Shown: in pieces, positions 1 to 8,068 of the stretch | Layout: each line of letters opens with the position of its first letter | How positions within the stretch are numbered: position 1 is the stretch's first letter | NCBI RefSeq assembly: GCF_002119685.1 | Contig: NZ_CP021108.1 | Span: forward strand, 5,208,001 to 5,272,000 | Direction of reading: 5' to 3' | DNA: 64,000 bases | Source of the DNA: Bordetella genomosp. 8 | GTDB taxonomy: Bacteria > Pseudomonadota > Gammaproteobacteria > Burkholderiales > Burkholderiaceae_B | Notes under the pieces: model-generated | Seen by the model: only the letters and a program-made list of their open reading frames with translations | Databases searched by the model: none | What the model was told of the DNA's origin: nothing | Program-made: the position numbers and the translations under genes

Positions 1-1114
1 CCTGGAATACCGGCTGCATGTCCACCCGCGCGGTCCGCAGCGCCGTGGGGGCCAGCTGGTGCAGGTCGCGTCCATTCAGCAGCACCGTGCCCTGGTCGGG
101 CTCGAGCAGTCCCAGGGCCAACCGCGACAGCGTCGATTTGCCCGAGCCGCTTTCGCCGACCAGCGCCAGGGTTTCGCCAGGATGCACCGTCAGGCTGACG
201 CCAGCCACCGCGCGAAAGCCGCGGCCGCCGCGCAGGCGGAAGGTCTTGACGATGTCGCGCAGTTCCAGCACCGGCGACGCGGCGCCTGCCGGCGCCATGC
301 CGTTCGATGCCGCGGCATCGCCGTCACGCAAGCCGACGGCGGCGGCCAGCAGCTGGCGCGTATAAGGCGCCTGCGGCGAGGTAAAGATGCGATCGACGGT
401 GCCGCTTTCCACGACCCGCCCTTTCAGCATCACATGAATGTGCTCGCACAGCGTCGACACCACGCCGAGATCGTGGGAGATCAACAGCAGGGCCATGCCG
501 GTCTCGGCGCGCAGGCGCTGTATCAGCGTCAGGATTTCGCGCTGCGTGGTGACGTCCAGCGCGGTGGTCGGCTCATCGGCGATCAGGAGCCGCGGCCGGC
601 ATGCCAGCGCGATGGCCAGCAGCACGCGCTGCCGCATGCCGCCCGACAGTTCGTGCGGATACTGTCCGCGCGCATCCGCCGTCAACTGCACCTGCTCCAG
701 CAGCTCCACGACCCGCTCGGTGATGGAGGCGCTCCTGTCATGCAGCCGCACGGCCTCCGCGATCTGGTCGCCCGCCGTCATCAGCGGATTCAGGTAGCTG
801 AGCGGATCCTGGAACACCATCGCGGCGACCGTGCCGCGCAGGGCATGCAACTGCCCAGGCGCCATGGCACGGCCCGCCACGCGTATGTGGCCGGCCTCGA
901 TATCCGCGCTCCGGCGCGGCAGCAGCCCCAGCAAGGCCCGCGCGAGCGTGGACTTGCCGGAACCGGACTCGCCGACGATGCCGACCGATTGCCCGTCCCC
1001 TATCGTCAGGGACACGCCGTCCACCGCGGCCTGCGCCCTGCCGCCGGCGCCATATGTCACGCGCAGGTCGCCGATATCGATCAGCGGTGCGCCCGCCTCT
1101 GCCGGTCTCGTCAC
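1..1114 (-). CDS. Double ABC transporter ATP-binding protein, dipeptide/Gsi type (partial)
   Basis: This is the energising subunit of a peptide/nickel-type (Dpp/Opp/GsiA) importer with two ATPase domains in one chain. The first domain shows Walker A GESGSGKST, signature LSGGMRQRV and Walker B LLIADEPTTALD. After a linker rich in Ala and Gly the second domain begins with another GESGSGKST, and the sequence leaves the window just after the second Q-loop (VFQ), so the C-terminal part is missing here. I chose the GTG at 1114 because it overlaps the TGA of the upstream permease by four bases (GTGA), a typical coupling arrangement. It is last visible in an operon with two permeases. A matching periplasmic binding protein is not in the window and may lie to the left. 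Confidence 0.93.
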   Translation of the reverse strand, partial: MTRPAEAGAPLIDIGDLRVTYGAGGRAQAAVDGVSLTIGDGQSVGIVGESGSGKSTLARALLGLLPRRSADIEAGHIRVAGRAMAPGQLHALRGTVAAMVFQDPLSYLNPLMTAGDQIAEAVRLHDRSASITERVVELLEQVQLTADARGQYPHELSGGMRQRVLLAIALACRPRLLIADEPTTALDVTTQREILTLIQRLRAETGMALLLISHDLGVVSTLCEHIHVMLKGRVVESGTVDRIFTSPQAPYTRQLLAAAVGLRDGDAAASNGMAPAGAASPVLELRDIVKTFRLRGGRGFRAVAGVSLTVHPGETLALVGESGSGKSTLSRLALGLLEPDQGTVLLNGRDLHQLAPTALRTARVDMQPVFQ

Positions 1115-1998
1115 AGCGCGCTCCCTCCGCGTGGATTGAAGGCGGCGCTGACGGAATCGCCCAGGATATTGAAGATCAGCACCGTGGCGACGATCGCCGT
1201 CCCCGGGAACACCGACAGCCACCACGCCTGGTGAAAGAAGCGCTGCCCGACGTTGAGCATGCCGCCCCAGCTCGGGGTTTCCGGCGTCGTCAAGCCGAAG
1301 AAAGACAGGCCGGCCTCCAGCAGGATCGCCTGGCCGATGACCAGCGTGCCCAGCGCCAGGACGGGCGCCACGGCATTGGGCAGCACTTCGCGCCACAGTA
1401 TCCGCAGCCTGGATTCGCCCAGGCAGATCGCCGCCTGCACGTATTCCAGGCCCTTGATCCGCATGACCTCGCCACGCACCAGCCTGGCCGGTTGCGGCCA
1501 GGACAGCACCGCGATGACCAGGATGACGTGGCCGAGCCCCGGTCCCGCCATGGCCACGACGACCGCGGCGAGCACGAACTTGGGCATGACCTGGAAGACC
1601 TCGGCCACGCGCATGACCGCCATGTCGAACCACCCGCCGAAATAGCCGGCCAGGGCGCCCACGGCGATGCCGATCACCGTCGTGGACAGCGCGCTGGCCA
1701 ATCCCACCATCAGGGAAGTCCGGGTGCCCCAGATCAGTTGGTCGAAGGTGCTGCGGCCCATGTCGTCCGTGCCCATGGGATGGATCCAGGACGGCGGCGC
1801 CAGCAGGTCCATGGAAATCTCGAAGGTGTCGCCGCCGCCCAGCAGCAAGGGGCCGGCGATGGCGGCAAAGGCCAGCAGGGCCATGGCCGCCAGGCCCAGC
1901 CATGCCGCCTTGTCCTGGCGCAACTGCATCCAAGCGCGCGAACGCGCGGCCTTACCTGCCGTAATGTTCATGGCGGACTCGTGGATCGACATAGGCAT
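1111..1998 (-). CDS. ABC transporter permease, DppC/GsiD type
   Basis: This is the second inner-membrane permease of the Dpp-type importer. About 295 residues include an N-terminal membrane segment (about residues 33-53: AAWLGLAAMALLAFAAIAG) followed by the binding-protein-dependent permease core. The core has the EAA-type cytoplasmic loop around ICLGESRLRILWREVLPN and a late membrane segment with FFGLTTPETPSWGGML, a hallmark of DppC-like proteins. The start is uncertain: ATG at 1998, 1992 or 1971 all overlap the end of the preceding permease, and the last has a weak GAG ribosome site. The substrate cannot be read from sequence; the companion genes suggest a small catabolic substrate rather than peptides. 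Confidence 0.92.
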   Translation of the reverse strand: MPMSIHESAMNITAGKAARSRAWMQLRQDKAAWLGLAAMALLAFAAIAGPLLLGGGDTFEISMDLLAPPSWIHPMGTDDMGRSTFDQLIWGTRTSLMVGLASALSTTVIGIAVGALAGYFGGWFDMAVMRVAEVFQVMPKFVLAAVVVAMAGPGLGHVILVIAVLSWPQPARLVRGEVMRIKGLEYVQAAICLGESRLRILWREVLPNAVAPVLALGTLVIGQAILLEAGLSFFGLTTPETPSWGGMLNVGQRFFHQAWWLSVFPGTAIVATVLIFNILGDSVSAAFNPRGGSAL

Positions 1999-2929
1999 AC
2001 AGAAGATCGGTGATCAGGTTGGCCACGATCACGGTGACGGCGGCCGCGAGGAAAACGCCTTGCAGGACCGGGTAATCGCGCTGCGCGATCGCAGTCACGA
2101 ACAGCCCGCCCAGGCCGGGCCAGGCGAATACGGCTTCGACCAGGATGGTGCCGGTGATCGCGTTGCCGAAGTTGTAGCCAATCACGCTGATGATCGGCAT
2201 CAACGCGTTCGGCAGCACATGGCGCCACAGCACGCGCCGGTCGCTCGCGCCCTTGGCCTTGGCCGTCGTCACGAAATCCTGGTGGATCGCCTCCAGCACG
2301 CTGGCGCGTCCGACCCGTGCGACGACCGCGCAGTAGAACAGGGTGACCGCCACGCCAGGCAATACCCAGTGGCGCATGACGTCCAGCACCAGCGACGCGC
2401 CGGTCAACGTCGTGCGCACGCTGTGCATGCCCTGCGCCGGCAGCCACTTCAGGTCGACCGCGAAGACCAGGATCAGGATCTGTCCCAGCCAGAATGCCGG
2501 CACCGAGTAGCCCAGCAATCCGACCGAGGTAATCAGGGTGTCCACGCCCCGCCTGCGCGCCGCGGCCGACCACAGGCCCAGCAGCACGCCTACCAGCGAC
2601 GCCAACAGCAGGGCCGGAATCATCAGCAGCAGCGTATTGCCCGCCCTGTCGAGCACCAATGTCAGCACGGGCTGCTGATTGGCCAGCGAATAACCGATAT
2701 CGCCCCGCGCCAGGCTCCGCACATACAGGAAGAACTGCCGCGGCAGCGGTTGGTCCAGTCCCATAGACTGGCGCACCTGGGCCACGTATTCGGGTGGCGC
2801 CGGGAAATCGCCGACCAGCGCGGTGAGCGGATCGCCGGGCACGACGCGGGTCAGGAAGAAGACCAGGGTCAGCACGGCGGCGATCACCGGCAGCGCGAAC
2901 GCCAGGCGCAAGGCGATGTAGCGGAGCAT
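1952..2929 (-). CDS. ABC transporter permease, DppB/GsiC type
   Basis: First permease of the Dpp-type importer, 325 residues, the normal DppB length. It starts with a membrane helix (LRLAFALPVIAAVLTLVFFL), then the DppB-characteristic VPGDPLTALVGD and MGLDQPLPRQFFLYV segments. The EAA loop reads VLEAIHQDFVTTAKAKGASDRRVLWRHVLPNA. Its end overlaps the second permease, and it starts only seven bases after the RidA-family gene stops, so all are in one transcript. The function is known for the family; the substrate is not known. Confidence 0.94.
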   Translation of the reverse strand: MLRYIALRLAFALPVIAAVLTLVFFLTRVVPGDPLTALVGDFPAPPEYVAQVRQSMGLDQPLPRQFFLYVRSLARGDIGYSLANQQPVLTLVLDRAGNTLLLMIPALLLASLVGVLLGLWSAAARRRGVDTLITSVGLLGYSVPAFWLGQILILVFAVDLKWLPAQGMHSVRTTLTGASLVLDVMRHWVLPGVAVTLFYCAVVARVGRASVLEAIHQDFVTTAKAKGASDRRVLWRHVLPNALMPIISVIGYNFGNAITGTILVEAVFAWPGLGGLFVTAIAQRDYPVLQGVFLAAAVTVIVANLITDLLYAYVDPRVRHEHYGR

Positions 2930-2935
2930 GGCGTG

Positions 2936-3334
2936 CTACAGCGCCGCGATGGCCTGGAACTCGATCAGCAGGCCCGGATCGGCCAGGTGATTGACTTCCA
3001 CGATGGTGCTGGTCGGCAGCTTGGCGGTGAAGAACTCCGTGCGCGCCGAGACGATTTCCTTGAACTGCCGCACATCGGTGGTGTAGACCACGATGGACAC
3101 GATGTCTTCCAGCGTGCCGCCCGCTGCTTCCAGGACGCTGCGCATATTGCGTATGCACTGGCGCGTCTGTTCGACCATGTCGCCAGGCCCCACCAGCTTG
3201 CCTTCCGCATCGCGCGACAGCTGGCCCGACAGGAAAATCAGCGACCCGGGATTGTCCACGCGTATGTAGTGGTGATAGACGGTCCTGCGCACATTGGCCA
3301 GGTTGGCGGGATCGCCGCGTGTGATGGTGCTCAT
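2936..3334 (-). CDS. RidA (YjgF/YER057c/UK114) family protein
   Basis: RidA proteins are small trimeric enzymes that hydrolyse reactive enamine/imine intermediates; pathway-specific members such as RutC work inside catabolic operons. About 132 residues carry the family pattern: SGSLIF-like core (PGSLIFLSGQLSRD), a helix with QTRQCIRNMRSVLEAAGGTLEDIVSIVVYTTD split by the usual turn, and a C-terminal VEVNHLADPGLLIEFQAIAAL. ATG at 3334 is preceded by GGAG at a good distance. An ATG at 3352 overlapping the upstream stop (ATGA) is possible but has no ribosome site. Its place between an FAH hydrolase and permeases suggests it clears an imine made by this pathway. Confidence 0.92.
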   Translation of the reverse strand: MSTITRGDPANLANVRRTVYHHYIRVDNPGSLIFLSGQLSRDAEGKLVGPGDMVEQTRQCIRNMRSVLEAAGGTLEDIVSIVVYTTDVRQFKEIVSARTEFFTAKLPTSTIVEVNHLADPGLLIEFQAIAAL

Positions 3335-3348
3335 GGATGACTCCGGTT

Positions 3349-4299
3349 TCATTGAGGAGCGACGATGTGGGTGCGCAGCACCATCGCCGGTTTTTCGAAG
3401 GCGCACTCGACCACGTCGCCGGGCTTCAGGAAGAGTTCTGCCGCGTTGGGCTTGCCGACGGCGACGCCGCCCGGCGCGCCCGTGGAGAACATGTCGCCCG
3501 GCAGCAGCGGCATGAGCCGCGAGAAATGCGCGATGATGTCGGGCAGCTTCCATATCTGCTCGGAGGTATTGACGCGCATGCGCGTTTCCCCGTTGACGCT
3601 GCAGGTCACCCACAGGTCGTAGGGATCGCCGGCTTCGTCCATGGTGATGATGTAGGGTCCCAGCGGACCGAAACCCGGCGCGTTCTTGGACGTCCAGAAC
3701 TTCGTGCCCGACGTCACTTCGCGCTTCTGCGTTTCGCGGCAGGTCAGGTCGTTCAGGATGGTGATGCCGGCCACATAGTCCAGCGCGTCCTCACGGCCCA
3801 CATTGAAGGCGGGCTTGCCGATCACGAACACGAGCTCCGGCTCGTAGTCCAGATGCGAAACCGTGGCCGGACGCGCGACCTTCGCCTCGTGGCCCACCAG
3901 GCAGCTGTTCAGCTTGATGAAGCCGGTCGGCTCCGTGGGCATTTCCTTGATCAGGCCGGTACGCTGCAACTCCGACAGGTGCGTCCTGTAGTTCTTGCCG
4001 ACACACAGGAATTTTTCCGCATCCTGGATGGGCGGCAGCAGATCGACGTCGTCCATGTCGTGCAGCATGCCGGCGAAGCGCGCGGCATCGGCGCCCGCCG
4101 CGGCGCGCGACAGCTCGCCCACCGCGTCCAGCCCCGGGTCGCCCAGCGCGAGCAATTGCTTCATCGACTCGATCCCGACGCCCGTCGGCATGATGCCGGC
4201 GCGCGACGCCTGCCCGACGTCCAGCATGCGCGATCCGGCGAGTACGCCGACCCGGGCCTGCCCCGGATCGGTCTTCAATGCAAATGTGGCGAGCTTCAT
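3349..4299 (-). CDS. Fumarylacetoacetate hydrolase (FAH) family protein
   Basis: FAH-fold metal enzymes cleave C-C bonds in, or decarboxylate, oxo-acids at the end of aromatic and heterocyclic catabolism. The 316-residue protein has an N-terminal small domain and the catalytic core starting near KFLCVGKNYRTHLSE. Metal-site motifs are visible: HLDYEPELVFVIGKP supplies the paired acidic ligands, then the conserved NDLTCRETQKR and GPLGPYIIT segments, and a Gly-rich STGAPGGVAVG near the end. The gene lies between the reductase and the RidA gene in the same operon, consistent with a late ring-fission step. The exact substrate is unknown. Confidence 0.92.
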   Translation of the reverse strand: MKLATFALKTDPGQARVGVLAGSRMLDVGQASRAGIMPTGVGIESMKQLLALGDPGLDAVGELSRAAAGADAARFAGMLHDMDDVDLLPPIQDAEKFLCVGKNYRTHLSELQRTGLIKEMPTEPTGFIKLNSCLVGHEAKVARPATVSHLDYEPELVFVIGKPAFNVGREDALDYVAGITILNDLTCRETQKREVTSGTKFWTSKNAPGFGPLGPYIITMDEAGDPYDLWVTCSVNGETRMRVNTSEQIWKLPDIIAHFSRLMPLLPGDMFSTGAPGGVAVGKPNAAELFLKPGDVVECAFEKPAMVLRTHIVAPQ

Positions 4300-4359
4300 A
4301 CCTACCTACTCCTTTGAGATGAACGCGTACCGCGCGGGTGGCCCTGGAGCCATCCCCCG

Positions 4360-5427
4360 CTATAAATCGATGACGAGCTTTTCCGTCGTGCAACGCGATA
4401 CGCAGGGAACGACCAACGTGTTCGATGCGCGTTCGGCCGCCGTCAGATAGACGTCGCGATGCTCCGGCGTCCCCGACACGACGTCGAGCACGCAGGCGCC
4501 GCAGGCACCGGATTCGCAGCCGCTTTCCAGCACCAGCCCCGCCCCGCGCAGGGCCGCGAGCATGGTCTGGCCCGCCGGTACCGGCACGCGCCGGCCGCTG
4601 CGGCCCAGTTCGACGACGAAGGGCGTGTCGGCCGCCGCGACCTCGCCGGCGAAGAACTCGAAATGGAAGCGGTCCATCGCGCCTTGCGTCTCGGCGTGCG
4701 CCCGCACGAAGTTCATCATGGGCGTCGGGCCACAGCAGTACACGGCGGTGTCGGCGGCCGCGCGATCCAGTTCCGCCCGGAGGTCATAGAATCCGCCCGC
4801 GGCGCTGTCGCAATGGATATGCACGTCGTGGAAGCGCGCACAGGCTTCGAGCTCCGGTCCGAAAGCGATGTCTTCCGGCGCACGGCACATATGCACCAGC
4901 CGCGCGGACTGCCCGTGCGTGCGCAGGACGTCCAGCATGGCGAGGATGGGCGTCAGCCCGATACCGCCCGACAGGAATAGATAGCCCGGTTGCCCGAGCG
5001 CCAGCGGGAAGTTGTTGCGAGGCGTCGAGATCCGCCACCGGGCGCCTTCCCGGGCGTTCTGCCCTATCCAAGCGCTGCCGCCGCGGCCGCCGGCCATGAC
5101 CTTGACCCCGAGCCGATAGCGGTGGGCGTCGTCCAGGGGACCGCACAGGGAATAGTGGCGCGCCACGCCGGGGCCGCACTCCACAGCCACGTGCGCGCCG
5201 GCGGCATAGCTCGGTAGCGGCCGGCCATCCGGCGCGCCCAGTTCGATCAGCAGCACGTCGCCAGGCTCGCGCCGCACGCCACGGACGACGACATCGAGCC
5301 AGCCGCCCTCGTCCTGCGCCTGCTCGCCTGCCTCCGCGGCCGCCAGCGGATTCGTGCGCGGGTCGGTGCGCGGGTCCATCCCCGGGGCCACCCGGGAGTC
5401 CATCGGGGGATCTGTCAGCGTGTTCAT
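4360..5427 (-). CDS. PDR/VanB-family oxidoreductase (FMN, NAD and 2Fe-2S domains)
   Basis: This is an electron-transfer reductase of the phthalate dioxygenase reductase/VanB type, which passes NAD(P)H electrons through flavin and a plant-type 2Fe-2S cluster to a partner oxygenase. Visible in order are the flavin motif RHYSLCGP, the nucleotide-binding LSGGIGLTPILAM and VYCCGPTPMM, and a C-terminal ferredoxin domain with CESGACGAC and a final Cys in VVPCVSR, the Cx4Cx2C...C pattern. ATG at 5427 overlaps the stop of the nitroreductase gene as ATGA. The first 40 residues (MDSRVAPG, DPRTDPRTNP) are low-complexity. No Rieske oxygenase is present in the window, so its partner is elsewhere or is a different enzyme. 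Confidence 0.93.
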   Translation of the reverse strand: MNTLTDPPMDSRVAPGMDPRTDPRTNPLAAAEAGEQAQDEGGWLDVVVRGVRREPGDVLLIELGAPDGRPLPSYAAGAHVAVECGPGVARHYSLCGPLDDAHRYRLGVKVMAGGRGGSAWIGQNAREGARWRISTPRNNFPLALGQPGYLFLSGGIGLTPILAMLDVLRTHGQSARLVHMCRAPEDIAFGPELEACARFHDVHIHCDSAAGGFYDLRAELDRAAADTAVYCCGPTPMMNFVRAHAETQGAMDRFHFEFFAGEVAAADTPFVVELGRSGRRVPVPAGQTMLAALRGAGLVLESGCESGACGACVLDVVSGTPEHRDVYLTAAERASNTLVVPCVSRCTTEKLVIDL

Positions 5428-6044
5428 GATGCCTCGCACCAGGTCGTGAACGCCGCGGGATTCATCGGGGGGCGCGGGCGGGCCGGCCGCTCCGGGTCGC
5501 GATAGCCCACATTGATGACGCCCATCAACTGGGCGTCCGACCCTTCCAGGCCAAGCAGGGCGCGCACTTCCGGCGACTCCGCCAACTCGCCCGTGGTCAG
5601 CAGCGTATCCACCCCCGACGCGGCGAACGACAGCATCATGGTCTGCACCGCGGCAGCCACCGCGTAGCGCTCTTCGGCCTGGCTGACTTTCGGGTTGCCC
5701 ATCGCCGGCATGCACACCGCCACGATCATGACGGGCGCGTCATAGGCACGCTGGATCGCCTTCGCCACGTCACGGTCGACCCTGGACGCGGCGGCCTCGT
5801 AGGCGGCCGCCAGCCGGGCGCGTCCCTCGCCGGCGAACACATGGAAGCGCCACGGTTCCGTCCGATGATGATTCGGCGCCTGGATTGCATCCGCGATGGC
5901 CGCCTCGACCAGGCGCCTGGGCACCGGCGTCTGCGCGTAGGCATAGATGGACCGGCGCGCGGCGACGACGGCGTGGAAGCCTGCCGCCAGGGCGTCATCG
6001 CCGGCGGCCATGGGGGCGACACGCGGGGAGATATCTGTGTTCAT
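5424..6044 (-). CDS. Nitroreductase-family FMN oxidoreductase
   Basis: The protein is an FMN-dependent NAD(P)H oxidoreductase of the nitroreductase superfamily, about 206 residues. The N-terminal AARRSIYAYAQTPVPRRLVEAAIADA matches the usual RRS(I/V)R..(Y/F) FMN-binding start, followed by the family's QAPNHHRTEPWRFHVFAG segment. The C-terminal GVINVGYRDPERPARPRPP is also typical. Superfamily members reduce nitro groups, quinones, flavins or semialdehydes (RutE), so the substrate is open. It is the first gene of the minus-strand operon; its promoter region carries the operator-like sequence at 6093. I chose ATG 6044 because the longer reading has a poor N-terminus reaching into the promoter. 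Confidence 0.88.
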   Translation of the reverse strand: MNTDISPRVAPMAAGDDALAAGFHAVVAARRSIYAYAQTPVPRRLVEAAIADAIQAPNHHRTEPWRFHVFAGEGRARLAAAYEAAASRVDRDVAKAIQRAYDAPVMIVAVCMPAMGNPKVSQAEERYAVAAAVQTMMLSFAASGVDTLLTTGELAESPEVRALLGLEGSDAQLMGVINVGYRDPERPARPRPPMNPAAFTTWCEAS

Positions 6045-6092
6045 GAATGGAGAACCGGGAATGTTGCGGGGGCGTGAATTAAAGTATATCTT

Positions 6093-6119
6093 AATGGCAT
6101 GCCAATGATACATGCCTTT
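6093..6119. promoter_or_regulatory. Operator-like site A, divergent promoter of nitroreductase operon and Pot-type binding protein
   Basis: A perfect 10-base palindrome TGGCATGCCA (6095-6104) sits within AATGGCATGCCAAT. The hexamer CATGCC occurs at 6098 and again at 6111, exactly 13 bases apart. Very similar sequences lie at 13637-13663 and 16640-16666 (21 of 27 bases match between this site and the one at 13637). It sits about 50 bases upstream of the genes on both sides. TTGGTATGCCAA-like palindromes are typical of FCD-type GntR regulators, but the regulator is not in the window. Confidence 0.68.
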
Positions 6120-6154
6120 GCTGCACATTTGTCAACGACTCAAGGGGTACCGAT

Positions 6155-7207
6155 ATGAAACCGCATCGTTTGATGGCAGCAGCGGCGCTGGCCATCGCCA
6201 CTGCAATGACAGGCGTGGGCACCGCGCGCGCCGAAGAGGTTGTCCTGGCCACATGGGGCGGAACCTGGGGCAAGGCGATCGCCGAACAGGCGATCGCGCC
6301 CTTCGAAAAGGCAACGGGGATCAAGGTCCGCGTCGTATCGGGCGTATCCCTCGTGAATATCCAGATGATCGCGGCGCAACGCGCCAGTCCGAAGATCGAC
6401 CTGGTGATGGCGACATCGCAGGATGCGATCACCGCCTACGACGACGGCCTGCTCGCGCCCGTCGATCCGGCGGGCGTGTCGGCGCTCGCCAGCCTGCCTG
6501 CCTTCGGCGCGCCGCGTGACGCCCAGGGCAAGGTGATGTTCGCCGGCATATGGGTATACCCCTATGGCATCGTCTATCGCACCGACAAGGTCCAACAGCC
6601 CATCACCTGTTGGAAGGACCTGTGGCGGCCTGACCTGGCGAACAAGGTTGCCGTTTCATCGCCTCGCTACATGAACGGGCTGTTCCTGCTGATGAGCAAC
6701 CGCATGGCCGGCGGCAACGAGCAGGACGTGACGCCGGGCCTGAACCTGATCAAGCAGATGGGCCGCAACCTGCTGGCCGTGTCCGACGATTCCGCCAGCC
6801 AGCAGCGGCTGCTGGCGCAGGGCGAGGTCTGGGCGGTCCCGATGGTGTCGAGCGCCGCGTACAAGCTCATCGACGAAGGGGTCACGGCCAAGTTCGTCAT
6901 TCCCTGCGAAGGCGCGCCCGCCGGCATGGACGTCATCGCATTGGTGAAGAACGCGCCGCACCCGCGGGCCGCCACCCAGTTCATGGATTTCTTCCTGCGC
7001 GCCGACGTCATCGCCAACGTCACCCGGGAACTGAAGATCACGCCGGTCAACCGCGATGCCAAGCTGACCCCGGAACACGCCAGGTACACGGTGTCGGATG
7101 AAGCCTTCAGCAAACTGCTCCGCTTCGACGAGCGCGCCGTCATCGCGAACCGCGCCGCGTGGCAGGACCTTTGGGATCGGCAGATCGCGCCCATGACGCT
7201 GCGTTGA
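6155..7207 (+). CDS. Periplasmic solute-binding protein of a Pot/Fbp-type ABC importer
   Basis: This is a periplasmic binding protein of the PotD/family-1 class, 350 residues with a clear signal peptide (MKPHRLMAAAALAIATAMTG, cleavage near ARA-EE). The mature start EEVVLATWGGTWGKAIAEQAIAPF is the usual first strand and helix of polyamine/iron/thiamine-type binding proteins. The C-terminal part has GEVWAVPMVSSAAYKLIDEG. No permease or ATPase is adjacent. The Pot-type permease/ATPase genes at 13654-16614 share its operator-like promoter sequence, so it probably serves them. The ligand is not deducible. Confidence 0.9.
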   Translation: MKPHRLMAAAALAIATAMTGVGTARAEEVVLATWGGTWGKAIAEQAIAPFEKATGIKVRVVSGVSLVNIQMIAAQRASPKIDLVMATSQDAITAYDDGLLAPVDPAGVSALASLPAFGAPRDAQGKVMFAGIWVYPYGIVYRTDKVQQPITCWKDLWRPDLANKVAVSSPRYMNGLFLLMSNRMAGGNEQDVTPGLNLIKQMGRNLLAVSDDSASQQRLLAQGEVWAVPMVSSAAYKLIDEGVTAKFVIPCEGAPAGMDVIALVKNAPHPRAATQFMDFFLRADVIANVTRELKITPVNRDAKLTPEHARYTVSDEAFSKLLRFDERAVIANRAAWQDLWDRQIAPMTLR

Positions 7208-7254
7208 CCCAGCCGGCCCCAACCCTCCCGTCAACCCCACACCTGGAATCGGAC

Positions 7255-8064
7255 ATGTCTTTCATCATGGCCAACGGCATCCGTACCTTCTTCCGCAGCG
7301 TCGGCGAAGGACCTCCCCTGCTCCTGATCGCCGGCAACGGCATGGACCACAAGACCTTCGACGAGCAACTGCCGCTGTTCGCGCGCGATTTCCAATGCAT
7401 CGTCTACGACATGCGCGGCGTCGGGCAGAGCGATATCCCGGAGGACGGCTACACCATCAAGGAAATGGCGCGGGATGCGCTCGCGCTGCTGGACGCGCTG
7501 GACATCCGCGCCTGCCACGTCGGTGGCTATTCGCTGGGGGGCGCGATCGCGCTGGAATGCGTGCTGGCCGCGCCGGACCGCTTCAAGTCGCTTTCGCTGT
7601 ACGCCAGCTACGATCGGCCGGACCCCTATCTGCGGCTGCGCTACGACCTGCTGATCAAGGTGCTGCAGGACGCCACGCCCGAGATCTGGGCGCTCTTCAG
7701 CGCCTATTCCGCCTTTGGCGAAGCCTACGTCAATGCCAACGAGGCGAGCGTACGGCAGGAGATCGCGCGGCGCGTGGCGCGCGGGGCGCAGGACGATGCG
7801 CGCGCCACGCGCGGGCTGATGGGGCACTACCAGGCGATCCTGTCGCACGACGTGGCCGACCGTCTCGGCCAAATCGAGCTGCCGACCTGGATCGCCGCCG
7901 GCTCGGACGACCACGTCATGCCGCCGCACTATGCAAGGCGCATGCATGCGGCCATCGCGGGTTCGCGCCTGGAGATCTTTCCCGATCGGCCGCATCGCCT
8001 CCTGAATTTCCACGCCGAGCCTTTCACGGCGCGGGCCCACGACTTTCTGCTGGAACACAGGTAG
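7255..8064 (+). CDS. Alpha/beta hydrolase
   Basis: An alpha/beta-fold hydrolase of about 269 residues, probably cytoplasmic. The oxyanion-side motif is LLLIAGNGMDHKTFDEQL, the nucleophile elbow GGYSLGGAIA, the acid appears in AAGSDDHVMPP, and the catalytic His in FPDRPHRLLNF, so the triad looks complete. Overall style resembles RutD/3-oxoadipate enol-lactonase-like hydrolases. ATG at 7255 is taken because the in-frame extension would overlap the binding protein gene. It follows that gene by 47 bases and precedes the GTP cyclohydrolase gene by four, so it is probably co-transcribed. The substrate is unknown. Confidence 0.9.
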   Translation: MSFIMANGIRTFFRSVGEGPPLLLIAGNGMDHKTFDEQLPLFARDFQCIVYDMRGVGQSDIPEDGYTIKEMARDALALLDALDIRACHVGGYSLGGAIALECVLAAPDRFKSLSLYASYDRPDPYLRLRYDLLIKVLQDATPEIWALFSAYSAFGEAYVNANEASVRQEIARRVARGAQDDARATRGLMGHYQAILSHDVADRLGQIELPTWIAAGSDDHVMPPHYARRMHAAIAGSRLEIFPDRPHRLLNFHAEPFTARAHDFLLEHR

Positions 8065-8068
8065 CGCC

